The position numbers and the translations under genes were made by a program. The notes under the pieces are model-generated. The model did not search any database and was not told where the DNA came from. It saw nothing but the letters and a program-made list of their open reading frames with translations. Shown here piece by piece: positions 16,801 to 23,835 of a stretch of DNA of 64,000 nucleotides; within the stretch, counting starts at the first letter, position 1, and each line of letters starts with the position of its first letter. This stretch comes from Methanomassiliicoccus luminyensis B10 (GTDB lineage: Archaea; Thermoplasmatota; Thermoplasmata; Methanomassiliicoccales; Methanomassiliicoccaceae). The stretch is from contig NZ_CAJE01000021.1 of NCBI RefSeq assembly GCF_000308215.1, positions 1 to 64,000 of the forward strand, read 5' to 3'.

Positions 16801-19668
16801 CTGTCCCCTGGCGTCGTACCACGTGGTGGTCTTCTGCATCTGCTCGCCCGCCGGGCCGAGCACGATCTCGCTGGAACTCTTCAGCGTGGACTGGAAGATG
16901 TAGATGTTGCTTCCCTGTATCGTCCCTGTTTCGTCGTAATTGACGAGCTTGCAGTAAGTCACCTTGCCGTTGACGATCTTGTAGTCGAAGGAGGTCTGGC
17001 GGATCAGAGCGTTGGTGGCCGCGTTCCTGATGGATTCCGAGATCACCAGTCGGGACGTTACTTCTGTCGCGGGAGTCTGATCCACACCGTAAGTGTACTG
17101 CACCTTTCCTCCGCTCGGATAGGTTATGCTGTTGAGCAGATAGTTGCTGCTCGGATCATAGGTGAACGTGGTGACCCTGTCATCGGCATCGGTCACTGAC
17201 GCAAGGAACTGCTGTCCATCGTGCTGAGCGTAGCCGTACTGGATCGTTTCCCCGTCCGGCCGCATTATGCTGCTCAGCAGCCCATTGGAGTTGTAGTAGA
17301 ACGTTATGGTCCGTCCCAGTGCCGAATCGGTTATGGATGTAAGGCGGCTGCCGCTATACTCGAGGGTCAGGCAGTTGTATGGTTCCGTGTATGAAGCGGC
17401 ACCGGGATCATAGTTCGCGAGATCAGATATCTTCTTGAGAGCGTAGCCGGAGTGATCGAACTGATATCTCAGTCCGGCCGACGTGATCAGCTCGTAATAT
17501 TTCGTCCCTTGCTTGTTCACGTCACGCAGGACGAAATGCACCCCGTCGTGATTGACGAACTCTTTGGCATCGCCTTCATTACCCCACTGAATGACGAAGC
17601 GCTGCCCGTTGGCCAGGTACACGTACCGATCATCCATCCACGGCAGGTCGAGCGACCAGAACCGGCCCATGTTGCAGGACGGGAACGCCTTGTAATCATA
17701 TGGCGTATTGTGCATGAAATATTTCGGTTGCTGGTATATCCTCGATACCCCGAGGTCCAGGCCTCCCCGGCCGGTGATGGAGACATCGTTCTGAACGAGG
17801 GTTAGCTGGCCTGACCCCGGGGAGATATACTGGCCGTTCATGGCGAAATATGTCCCATACGGGGACAGCCCGTCCCTGTCCCAGGGGTCCGATGAATAGC
17901 CGGAGGTGCCGAATGGAAGTGGGATACTGGCATAACTGATTGAGCATGAACCGTCAAAAAAGTAGTTGGTCCATGCCAGTGCCAATGAGTTAATGGGGCT
18001 AACCCATGAGGTTAGTTGATCAAGGAAGACCTCGAATAAGTCCCCACAAGAACAAAGAGTGCCACCTGACCAAGAGCCAGAGTTTGCATATTTTTGATAA
18101 TGTTGAACCAATGTTTCAGATGTTTCCTCATTAAAATAAGATATGTGCAGAAGGTTATTCGCATCAAGACTGATTGTAGGTGAATAACCACGCCCTATAT
18201 TGGAAATGGGGTGGGAACCATCAAGACCTATGGCAACGTATCGAACATATTTGTCGGTTCCTACATAGGCAATGTGGACCGCCCCATCCGATGATGCTAC
18301 AGCCGAAAACTGCCCCGCATTATAGATTGGGGAATAGCCGGAGAACATACCGATATCGTAAGGATATGGCCCTGCCCAACCATTTGTTTCAGGCAGATAA
18401 TAGCTTATCCGAATGTATTGATTTTGATGTCCTGAAGGACTATAACCTGTTTCAAGCAGAGCTACGGACCCTCTTGCGAGCGGAAGTAGAACGATGTTCC
18501 AGTGAGAATAGAGGTCATTCCATGGCGGCACAGTCCAGGACAAATGAAAGCTGTCTTCTTCACAAGTTGCCGATTTCCAGACACGCGTACAGTATGACAC
18601 CCCTCCGCCATCACAATAGTATGCTACCCAGTAGACGCCGTCCCCTATAGCCACCGATACTGGCGTTTTTAAGATATAGTAATTCGCATCATAGCACTTA
18701 TCGATCAGAGCCCTGTCAATCCACTGTATGGTAGTCCCTATTACGGTACCTTTTTTCACGTATACTGTCAGGGATGAATCGCACCATCCCACCATCAGAT
18801 TTCCATCTCTAAATGCAACATCGAATCCACATTCAGGATGAGGGGTAGTTCCCTGCGGCAGCGATACCTGGCCACTCCAAGTGATGCCATCCGCACTGTA
18901 CCGGTAGCAGATGGCCGTCCCACTGTTGTAGAACAGCCAGTAGATGCCGTCATACCAGAACATCTTCCGTTGGCAAGCGAATCCTGTCGCATTCACATTG
19001 GGGACATCCCCGACCACGGTCGGATCGATGACCTCTTCCCCTTCCCGGAACGAGATTACCAGCGACCGTCTCTCCTTCTCTGGGGTTCCTTCGCTCCTCG
19101 CATCGTGCCGAGCGACGCTCAGGTCCCCTTCCGCGGCATCGTTCCAGTCGATCGTCAGCTTCTCCGAGCCGACGTTCAACGTAATGCTGAGATCTGACGA
19201 GGACGGCCTCTTGCCGACAATATCATCAAGAGATGTTCCCGCCCATTGCGCGTCAGACTCATCCACTGTGGCGTCCTCTCCCGGGATGATGACCCAGGCG
19301 ATGTTCCAACCCTTCATATCGGCATCGGGCGCGACGACCGAGGCGGTGATCTTCGGTCTCTTCCCTTCCTCGAAGTCGTATACGACGGTCATGTCCCAAG
19401 CGGCCTTTGACAACGCGTCGTTGAGCGAGTAGCTTATCTCCAGGCGCTCATCGACGGCGGATAAGATCTTTCCGCCGAGGATATCGAACGACTCGCCTCC
19501 GGCATCGAGGGTAAAGAACGATTCCTCCACCAGCTTAGTGCCGTTCAGGGACGTCAAGGACATCTTTTCCGGCCGGGACTCGTTGAAAATATAAACGCCA
19601 TAGAGGGTCCAGTAGCAAATGCCATACGGTTCTTTGGTCATGTAGCTCTGGGGGATGATATCGTCCAA
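10819..19668 (-). CDS. Giant RHS/YD-repeat surface protein with toxin-like tail
   Basis: The open frame has 2949 codons. Residues about 190-600 look like a beta-propeller (repeats with WYDGIYWLFYN, SADGITWSG). GRGGLDLGVSRIYQQP near 625 is like the segment that opens RHS shells. Many YD repeats follow (YDALGR, YDDLDRL, YGYDAVGNR). Inserts include a LamG-like domain (about 1015-1195) and two similar jelly-roll-like domains (about 1650-1830 and 1985-2170). The core ends with LGRFLALDPELG, NRYVYCVNSPL and DPTGM near 2735. The last 214 residues are a hydrophobic linker plus a tail with NGRFAVIGESMTRV and KNIKWINKMMDKG, which resembles tails of bacterial RHS toxins; its activity is unknown. The signal peptide lies upstream in another frame (see 19638-19877). 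Confidence 0.85.
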   Translation of the reverse strand: MDDIIPQSYMTKEPYGICYWTLYGVYIFNESRPEKMSLTSLNGTKLVEESFFTLDAGGESFDILGGKILSAVDERLEISYSLNDALSKAAWDMTVVYDFEEGKRPKITASVVAPDADMKGWNIAWVIIPGEDATVDESDAQWAGTSLDDIVGKRPSSSDLSITLNVGSEKLTIDWNDAAEGDLSVARHDARSEGTPEKERRSLVISFREGEEVIDPTVVGDVPNVNATGFACQRKMFWYDGIYWLFYNSGTAICYRYSADGITWSGQVSLPQGTTPHPECGFDVAFRDGNLMVGWCDSSLTVYVKKGTVIGTTIQWIDRALIDKCYDANYYILKTPVSVAIGDGVYWVAYYCDGGGVSYCTRVWKSATCEEDSFHLSWTVPPWNDLYSHWNIVLLPLARGSVALLETGYSPSGHQNQYIRISYYLPETNGWAGPYPYDIGMFSGYSPIYNAGQFSAVASSDGAVHIAYVGTDKYVRYVAIGLDGSHPISNIGRGYSPTISLDANNLLHISYFNEETSETLVQHYQKYANSGSWSGGTLCSCGDLFEVFLDQLTSWVSPINSLALAWTNYFFDGSCSISYASIPLPFGTSGYSSDPWDRDGLSPYGTYFAMNGQYISPGSGQLTLVQNDVSITGRGGLDLGVSRIYQQPKYFMHNTPYDYKAFPSCNMGRFWSLDLPWMDDRYVYLANGQRFVIQWGNEGDAKEFVNHDGVHFVLRDVNKQGTKYYELITSAGLRYQFDHSGYALKKISDLANYDPGAASYTEPYNCLTLEYSGSRLTSITDSALGRTITFYYNSNGLLSSIMRPDGETIQYGYAQHDGQQFLASVTDADDRVTTFTYDPSSNYLLNSITYPSGGKVQYTYGVDQTPATEVTSRLVISESIRNAATNALIRQTSFDYKIVNGKVTYCKLVNYDETGTIQGSNIYIFQSTLKSSSEIVLGPAGEQMQKTTTWYDARGQPSRVDTYSGSSAEVSYSEYMAYDDWGNVIFTRDALGHDSYYSYANTDTQNSFQGGTILERTSTGKIFHDAFDDWDLSDWTVDAGAGSVQLDGSADPTRAPSLKLTRTTTSGDLSATHQFAGQSGNFNIQTSFMTRNTLPNYIMAMSGSTARINFESQGGYFKYYTGSAWVSVAPCAPNTWYDVGFAVKYSSNAYDIYIDGVLVKSNVPLLASGQLNAIRFQANSNGGTATALWFDDVRIYKSSTVTVSGLEADDIVELYNSRGELLDRSKSGTLSIPPFSRLSLPAYIRLLKVGDTSISTPMMDIWGGDAYSVVDGTFIAGVKGISSGYAQSRSSIADDAWPSGSTTYSFMMEYSWITDSDYAVTSDKYRQSGYSISIYNHGHGFKSTTSYMRVNASDAIVQYIWLEDGKMPQEIVLQYFVNGVWKRAYWGGDTSGNDAFTTLVPSELEPLSQHIHRIGNVPQITGQWAQLTVKASDLGIPDGSNIYGIIYGLRGGTAKWDSSGVHGLGVRVDGLSSGMTVKMTLVNGTTVSKTATSGSVTLDLYSQGVRAFPISASFEIYDSVGTLVYASPVYDEIYNYDKFSYEGTDFYANNIKSDLHSSLAGALTYQNDEGTTAQDSYIKYNYDGYPIASKSRLGSGWACTESFYDICGNLVSSTDAAGVRTYYEYGDGRTYLERTWGAAIGEAVEELENFGSPSGWTLSKGSSNGNVAWLVGQYSTSRYCSPSSSVELGFTTGAPSTYDTGSVTAWKEYNIAEVNEISTKMYVSEHSHDGRQWDTLDSAIRMRLYDASGTNYATYAYWLACWRQSTDNRTAPDSYTKVIYGKPPMNAWLDVVLHPSEDWDIDWSDCSKVRIELHVYGSGTVADKFRVNYDDLSIHGRAQDERGRTSYSYDLATGRLNSVTDAYDATTSYQYDVLGRTVRTTNPDGTSVSIEYDDENNKAAYYDELGRKTVSYYDVIGRLVKVESYGLSSTPHSQVTYEYNWQDLPVRVVDEMGRATEYSYDYLGRQTSAAVYDEGTGATTINDDFTSTAGWQPYSHRSWLTSSFSTEQYHSAGQSVKLTSIGGGADGQDYGTTTMSKDLSASEISDLSVKMFVSEYSHNGWQWDRLESGIKLRLYDASGSNYANYTYWLSCWTQSSDSRTTTDPNTKVIYGKPALNTWLNIVLHPSDDWNIDWSRCDDVRFEFFVDIGGSNADRFTVYYDDLSVECAGSVTSRYASYTEYDDVNRLVTYIDELGNKKVMKYDVLGRLNASREYHSSTQYYETLMSYDAAGNLKTVRQANGEVTRMHYDALGRQTSILYPDGFSESWTYDNAGKVLTSTSRSGLVTTSSYDGFGYLTSVASEDDTITTGYDLKGRVVEKSNDLGTITYQYDDMDRVVEMIEIVDGVPFTLSYEYDDVGNLLHVDYPDSGRVSYVYDDLDRLVDIVSGGTNLLHLAYNLDGSVATETYLGGNSVVSYSYNGRGWVSGISAEDRYGADILGLRYNYDAAGNVLRIQDSVGPAGTEDYTYDALGRLTKATGAWGSIQYGYDAVGNRIWKNENGNNVSYSYGVYNQLSSDGTWGYRYDEDGNVAWKETSSLKYNYLYDPLGRMSSVVKYQWQSGSWVSAVMGEYGYDANGARAMTIDPSGTSRFVYSGHDPVYEVSSDGTTNKYVYANGRLAVRIVDGTENDCYISDALGSTRLVLKNGNAGPQDILFSAVTYKPFGAVYSPTGYDQVMFAGEMIDGTGLVYLFARYYDPELGRFLALDPELGSLSMPQTLNRYVYCVNSPLMFIDPTGMSIFGDIGNWFSNNWKTVAVVAVCVVLTVATAGVASPALALAASVAIGAGTSALDYGLNAGSSFSWEGLAASTAIGAGTGAIGFGAGAAITKLAAKGLAATAGSITSKLSPISKSLPSNGRFAVIGESMTRVNEFKLKYGGETMRKLPSTMPEAKMEVKNIKWINKMMDKGYPVVDLGRNPEFVKMGLETKKFYQLELKEIAARGYENVIKINWP

Positions 19669-19862
19669 CGACGATACGGTCGGCTCGATCGGCGAGCTGA
19701 AGCGGTCCCGTTGCCGTTATCCGTCAGGTCGGCGCTGCCGCTCTTCTTCGGAACCGTTCCCTCTGCTCCGGTCATGCAACTGAACGAGACGGACACCACC
19801 AGCAAGGCCATGGCTATCGCGGAAGCGGCCTTGCGGTAATCGAACGATTTGTTCATTACCAT
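19638..19862 (-). pseudogene. Signal peptide of the RHS protein, frame broken
   Basis: The frame from ATG 19862 (or GTG/ATG neighbours at 19877 and 19856) encodes basic residues, a hydrophobic core AIAMALLVVSVSFSC and then TGAEGTVPKKSG, a clear secretion signal. A GGTGGGGGAG ribosome site lies just upstream. The frame ends at 19638, overlapping the start of the RHS frame, which lies one base away. The RHS frame reads FSSPIEPTVSSLDDIIPQ where this one reads ARRSSRPYRRW, so one missing base near 19695-19715 would join them. A sequencing slip, a genuine frameshift mutation or recoding are all possible. I see no classic slippery heptamer. Confidence 0.7.
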
Positions 19863-19923
19863 GTTCTCCCCCACCATTTCACGCGGCTCTACGATCCCCT
19901 GTCGAAGGCCACGCTGCTGAACG

Positions 19924-19956
19924 ATACATCCAACACAGAATCATCATTGGATGTAT
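19924..19956 (-). promoter_or_regulatory. Perfect 10-base inverted repeat at the RHS promoter
   Basis: ATACATCCAA and TTGGATGTAT are separated by 13 bases. The repeat lies about 25 bases downstream of the TATA box and so covers the likely transcription start of the RHS gene. It could be an operator or a 5' hairpin in the mRNA. Confidence 0.5.
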
Positions 19957-19978
19957 AGTCCGACTTGGTATTACGATT

Positions 19979-19993
19979 CTAAAATATAAAAGT
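19979..19993 (-). promoter_or_regulatory. TATA box of the RHS island
   Basis: On the minus strand the sequence reads ACTTTTATATTTTAG. It is the only strong AT-rich promoter-like site before the signal peptide start, about 115 bases upstream of it. The transcript leader would contain the inverted repeat at 19924-19956. Confidence 0.5.
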
Positions 19994-20141
19994 TATCATT
20001 TTGCATTCACGCGCCGGGGCTCGGCAACATCTGCATAAATTCGCCGGAGAATGAACTGAAAGATCGACGCTGCCAGAGGTGGGCGCAGTCACGAACTCTG
20101 GGAGTTGAAAGCGTGACCGCGCTCAAGCAGGACAGGCGTGT

Positions 20142-21521
20142 TCATCCCGGCCAGTGCTTCCTCGGCTCACATGACGCGTTAGAGACCACGGTCCTCTTCT
20201 TGGTGAACATCTGCAGCCGGGACATCGAGGAGGGTATACTGCTCTGCTTCCATCCTTGGAAGTACTCGCCGCACGGCAGCGTCCGAACGCACTCGTTGAT
20301 CCACACGTTCCCGGCCTCCATCCGCCTCGCCAGCGCACTCCCTTTATCCATGTCCCTGGTCCAGATGGTCGCCCCGAGCCCGTAGGGCGTGTCGTTGGCC
20401 AGCCTCACCGCCTCCTCCTCGTCGTGCACCACCTTGACCGGGCACACCGGTCCGAAGGTCTCCTTCCTAACCACTTCCAGGGAGTCGTCGCTGTAGCGCA
20501 GCACCGTCGGCTCGTAGAAGAAGCCCGGCCCATCGACGCTGCTCCCTCCGCAGAGAAGCTCCGCGCCCCCCTCCACCGCGCCCTGCACCACCCCGTTGAC
20601 GTTCTGCCTCGCTTCCTCCCGGATGAGCGGGCCGACGTCCTCCTCTGCGTCGAGCTTGGAGGCGATTCCCACCAGCCTCGACAGGAACTCCTCCGCGACG
20701 GCCTCGTGCGCGTAGACCCGCTTTACCCGCACGCACACCTGCCCGCCGCGGGAGAAGGAGCCGTAGGCAATGCCCCGGGCGGCCTGCTCGATGTCGGCGT
20801 CCTCGCACACGATGGCCGCGTCGTTGCCCGACAGCTCCAAGATCAGGGGCTTGATCCCGGCGTTCCTGGCGACGTCCCTGCCGGTCTCGATGTTCCCGGT
20901 GAACGCTACGGCGTCGCAGTCGGAGCGCACCATCTCCCTGCCCACCTCTGCGCCGCCGATCAAAGGTACGTACAGGTCCTTGGGGTACCCGGCCTCGTGC
21001 ACCAGGTCGGCGATCCTGAGCCCGGACATGGTGCACAGCTCCGACGGCTTGTACACCACGGAGTTGCCGGTCAGCAGCGCCGGCATCGCGGTGATCATGG
21101 TCTGCCAGAAGGGAAAGTTCCACACCCCGATGTGCGCCACGGCCCCGTGGGGCAGGAGCTGTATCTCCGCCCTGGTGTCGGGCCATCCCGCCGGGGGCAG
21201 CGGGTACTCCTTGTCTCCGGCGCGGAGGTATTCGGCGACGTAGCCGTCCACTCCTGAGAGGGCGCTGTTGTACGCCCCCACCAGCGCCTTCTTGGGTATG
21301 CCCACCTCCTCGAACATGGTCCCCACCACCTCGTCCATCCTCCTGCGGCACACCGCCTCGAGGTCCTTCAGGCGGGCGGCGCGGTCCTCCTTGGTGGTGC
21401 TGAGGCACCAGGCCTTCTGCGCCTTCCTAGCCTTCCCGAAGGCCTCGCGGACCTCGCTGGACGACGAGGAGCGGAATTCCTTGATCGGCTGTCCGGTGCG
21501 GGGATTTATGGAGCGGACCAT
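20142..21521 (-). CDS. NAD(P)-dependent aldehyde dehydrogenase
   Basis: An ALDH-superfamily enzyme of 459 residues, closest in appearance to succinate-semialdehyde dehydrogenases, that oxidises an aldehyde to the acid. The catalytic cysteine is in GGQVCVRV, the general-base glutamate in LELSGND, and the N-terminal NPRTGQPI is typical. The start is ATG 21521; the two codons before it begin with TTG. Its substrate is not shown by context: the gene stands alone, divergent from gcvT and convergent with nothing recognisable. Confidence 0.88.
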   Translation of the reverse strand: MVRSINPRTGQPIKEFRSSSSSEVREAFGKARKAQKAWCLSTTKEDRAARLKDLEAVCRRRMDEVVGTMFEEVGIPKKALVGAYNSALSGVDGYVAEYLRAGDKEYPLPPAGWPDTRAEIQLLPHGAVAHIGVWNFPFWQTMITAMPALLTGNSVVYKPSELCTMSGLRIADLVHEAGYPKDLYVPLIGGAEVGREMVRSDCDAVAFTGNIETGRDVARNAGIKPLILELSGNDAAIVCEDADIEQAARGIAYGSFSRGGQVCVRVKRVYAHEAVAEEFLSRLVGIASKLDAEEDVGPLIREEARQNVNGVVQGAVEGGAELLCGGSSVDGPGFFYEPTVLRYSDDSLEVVRKETFGPVCPVKVVHDEEEAVRLANDTPYGLGATIWTRDMDKGSALARRMEAGNVWINECVRTLPCGEYFQGWKQSSIPSSMSRLQMFTKKRTVVSNASCEPRKHWPG

Positions 21522-21632
21522 GCCCAACGGAACGCTCTAAGCAATAATTAGGCTTGCGCCCCGGCCCGTCCAGAAGCGGCGGGGCCGATGGAAATCATTT
21601 TAGCCATAAGGGGAGCTACTCGGGGGACGACC

Positions 21633-22790
21633 ATGATGCGAACCTCCCTGTACCCGGTCCACGCCGCCCTGGGCGCGCGCATGGTCGATTTTGCCGGGTG
21701 GGAGATGCCGGTCCAGTACACCACCGTGCTGGACGAGCACCGCGCGGTCCGGGAGCGGGCGGGCCTGTTCGACGTCTCCCACATGGGCGACATCGTCGTC
21801 CGGGGGGAGGGGGCCGAAGGCTCTTTGCGCCGGCTGCTCACTAATGACCTCGAGGGGTTGCCGGTGGGAAAGGGGATCTACTCGCACATTCTCGACGATC
21901 AGGGGAGGATCATGGACGACGTCATAGTATTCCACTTGTCCCCGGGCACCTACCTCATGGTGCCCAATGCCTCCCGCGCCGACGAGGTCTTCGAGTGGAC
22001 CGCCGTCCACATGGAGGGAGGGGAGGTCATCAACGTGTCCGACCGCCTGAGCTGCCTGGCCCTGCAGGGGCCGAGGTCCCGGGACATCCTGCAGCGCCTG
22101 GCGGCCTTCGACCTCAAGGGGCTGAAGCGCTTCCACGGCGAGTTCGCGGACCTGAGGGTCCGGAGCGCCGAGGGGGCACGGTTCCTGCCCGGCCTGCTGG
22201 ACCTCCCCGCGCCGGCCCAGGGAACGGTGCAGTGCTACGTCACCCGCACCGGCTACACCGGGGAGGACGGCTTCGAGATCCTCGTGGATAACGGGGCCGC
22301 CGCGGCGGTATGGAGCGCCCTGATGGGCGCCGGTAGGGATGCCGGCCTCCAGCCGGCCGGCCTGGGGGCCCGGGACGTGCTCCGCCTGGAGATGGGGTAC
22401 CTGCTCTCCGGCACCGACTTCGACGGGGCCCAGACCTCCCTGGAGACGGGCCCGGACTGGGTGGTCAAGTGGGACCATCAGTTCATCGGAAGAGGCGCGC
22501 TGCTGAAACAGAGGGAGGAGGGGGCGCCCCGCAAGCTGGTGGGCATCGAGCTGCAAGGGAGGGGGATCCCCCGGCACGGCTATCCCGTCGTTGCCGAGGG
22601 GAGGGAGGTGGGCGCGGTCACCTCGGGAACGCTGTCCCCCGCCCTCAGCAGGGGCATCGCCCTGGCCTACGTCGACCCGGGGCACGCCAGGACAGGGCAG
22701 GCGCTGGAAGTGAGGATAAGGGACGCCCATGTCCCCGCCGCGGTGGTGAAGGTACCGTTCCTGGTGAAGGGAGGGCAGCATGCGAAGTAA
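21633..22790 (+). CDS. gcvT: Aminomethyltransferase GcvT-like protein
   Basis: A 385-residue protein of the glycine cleavage T family, which transfers a one-carbon unit to a tetrahydropterin. The start region (LYPVHAALGARMVDFAGWEMPVQY, landmarks HAALGA and FAGWEMPVQY) and the middle segment TRTGYTGEDGFEI match true GcvT. I chose ATG 21633, behind a GGGGGA site, since GcvT proteins begin just before the LYxxH segment. The P and H partners are not in the window. Its stop overlaps the M20 peptidase start by 11 bases. Confidence 0.9.
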   Translation: MMRTSLYPVHAALGARMVDFAGWEMPVQYTTVLDEHRAVRERAGLFDVSHMGDIVVRGEGAEGSLRRLLTNDLEGLPVGKGIYSHILDDQGRIMDDVIVFHLSPGTYLMVPNASRADEVFEWTAVHMEGGEVINVSDRLSCLALQGPRSRDILQRLAAFDLKGLKRFHGEFADLRVRSAEGARFLPGLLDLPAPAQGTVQCYVTRTGYTGEDGFEILVDNGAAAAVWSALMGAGRDAGLQPAGLGARDVLRLEMGYLLSGTDFDGAQTSLETGPDWVVKWDHQFIGRGALLKQREEGAPRKLVGIELQGRGIPRHGYPVVAEGREVGAVTSGTLSPALSRGIALAYVDPGHARTGQALEVRIRDAHVPAAVVKVPFLVKGGQHAK

Positions 22791-23835
22791 CGTGGTCCCC
22801 ACGCTCCAGGAGCTGATCTCCTTTGAGAGCGACCTGCACTCCGACATGGGGCCGGTGCTCGGGTACGTGAGCGGCAGGCTGAAGGACGCGGGCATGAGGG
22901 TGCGCAGGGTAGGGAAGGAGGACTTCCCGGTCATCATCGCCACCTACGGCCGCGGCGGCATGCTCTTCTCCGGTCACCTGGACACCGTGCCCGTAGGCAC
23001 CGGGTGGAGCAGGGAGCAGGGCGAGATCGACGGCCCCCGCCTGTACGGGCGGGGCTCCACCGACATGAAGGGCTTCGGCGCCGCGGTCATCGAGGCGGCC
23101 GAGGACCTGGTGAAGGAGAAGGTGCCCTTCTCGGTATGCTTCACCACCGACGAGGAGGAGCAGATGGAGGGAGTGGATGCGGCGGTCCAGGAAAGCGTGG
23201 TCAAGAATGCCAAGGGCGTGCTGGTGGGCGAGCCCACCGGCCTCGCCCCCGCGTACCGGGAGAAGGGCTTGTTCCGCTTCCGGCTCACCACCAAGGGCAG
23301 GGCCGCCCACGCCTCCCAGCCGTGGCTGGGAGATGACGCCGTGCTCAAGATGCACTACCTGATCGACCGGCTGCTGGACCTGGCGGAGATATCCACGCAG
23401 AAGAGCACCGGCATGACCCTGTGCGTCACCACCATTCAGGGGGGAGACAAGAACAACGTGGTGGCGGACCACTGCACCGCCGAGGTGGACATGCGGTTCC
23501 CCCTGCCGCAGACCAGCCTGGACGTCCAGGACATCGTGGTGAACCGCCTGCGGGGCGAGGCGTTCCAGATGCAGGTGGAGTACACCATCGAGGCGTTCGA
23601 GTCGGACCCCCGCTCGGAGATCGGCGCCGAGCTGGCGAGGTTCCTGGGGACCGAGCCCACCGTGGTGCCGTACGCCACCGAGGCGCCCAAGTTCGCGGCC
23701 GTCAATCCCAACGTGTTCATCTGCGGCCCCGGCGACCCCAAGCTGGCGCACACCATCGACGAGCACGTGCTGATCCGCGAGCTGGAGGAGGCGTACGACA
23801 TGATCACGCACATCGCCCGCTACGTTCAGGGGTAG
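22780..23835 (+). CDS. M20-family zinc peptidase (ArgE/DapE-like)
   Basis: A 351-residue member of the ArgE/DapE/ACY1 family, which removes acyl groups from amino acids such as acetylornithine or succinyl-diaminopimelate. Metal ligands are visible in FSGHLDTVP (His), GRGSTDMKG (Asp), TDEEEQ (catalytic Glu and ligand Glu), GEPTG and the C-terminal KLAHTIDEH (His). The dimerisation domain occupies about residues 165-270. It overlaps gcvT and is probably co-transcribed. The exact substrate cannot be told from sequence. The stop codon is TAG, so TAG also works as a normal terminator in this genome. Confidence 0.87.
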   Translation: MRSNVVPTLQELISFESDLHSDMGPVLGYVSGRLKDAGMRVRRVGKEDFPVIIATYGRGGMLFSGHLDTVPVGTGWSREQGEIDGPRLYGRGSTDMKGFGAAVIEAAEDLVKEKVPFSVCFTTDEEEQMEGVDAAVQESVVKNAKGVLVGEPTGLAPAYREKGLFRFRLTTKGRAAHASQPWLGDDAVLKMHYLIDRLLDLAEISTQKSTGMTLCVTTIQGGDKNNVVADHCTAEVDMRFPLPQTSLDVQDIVVNRLRGEAFQMQVEYTIEAFESDPRSEIGAELARFLGTEPTVVPYATEAPKFAAVNPNVFICGPGDPKLAHTIDEHVLIRELEEAYDMITHIARYVQG

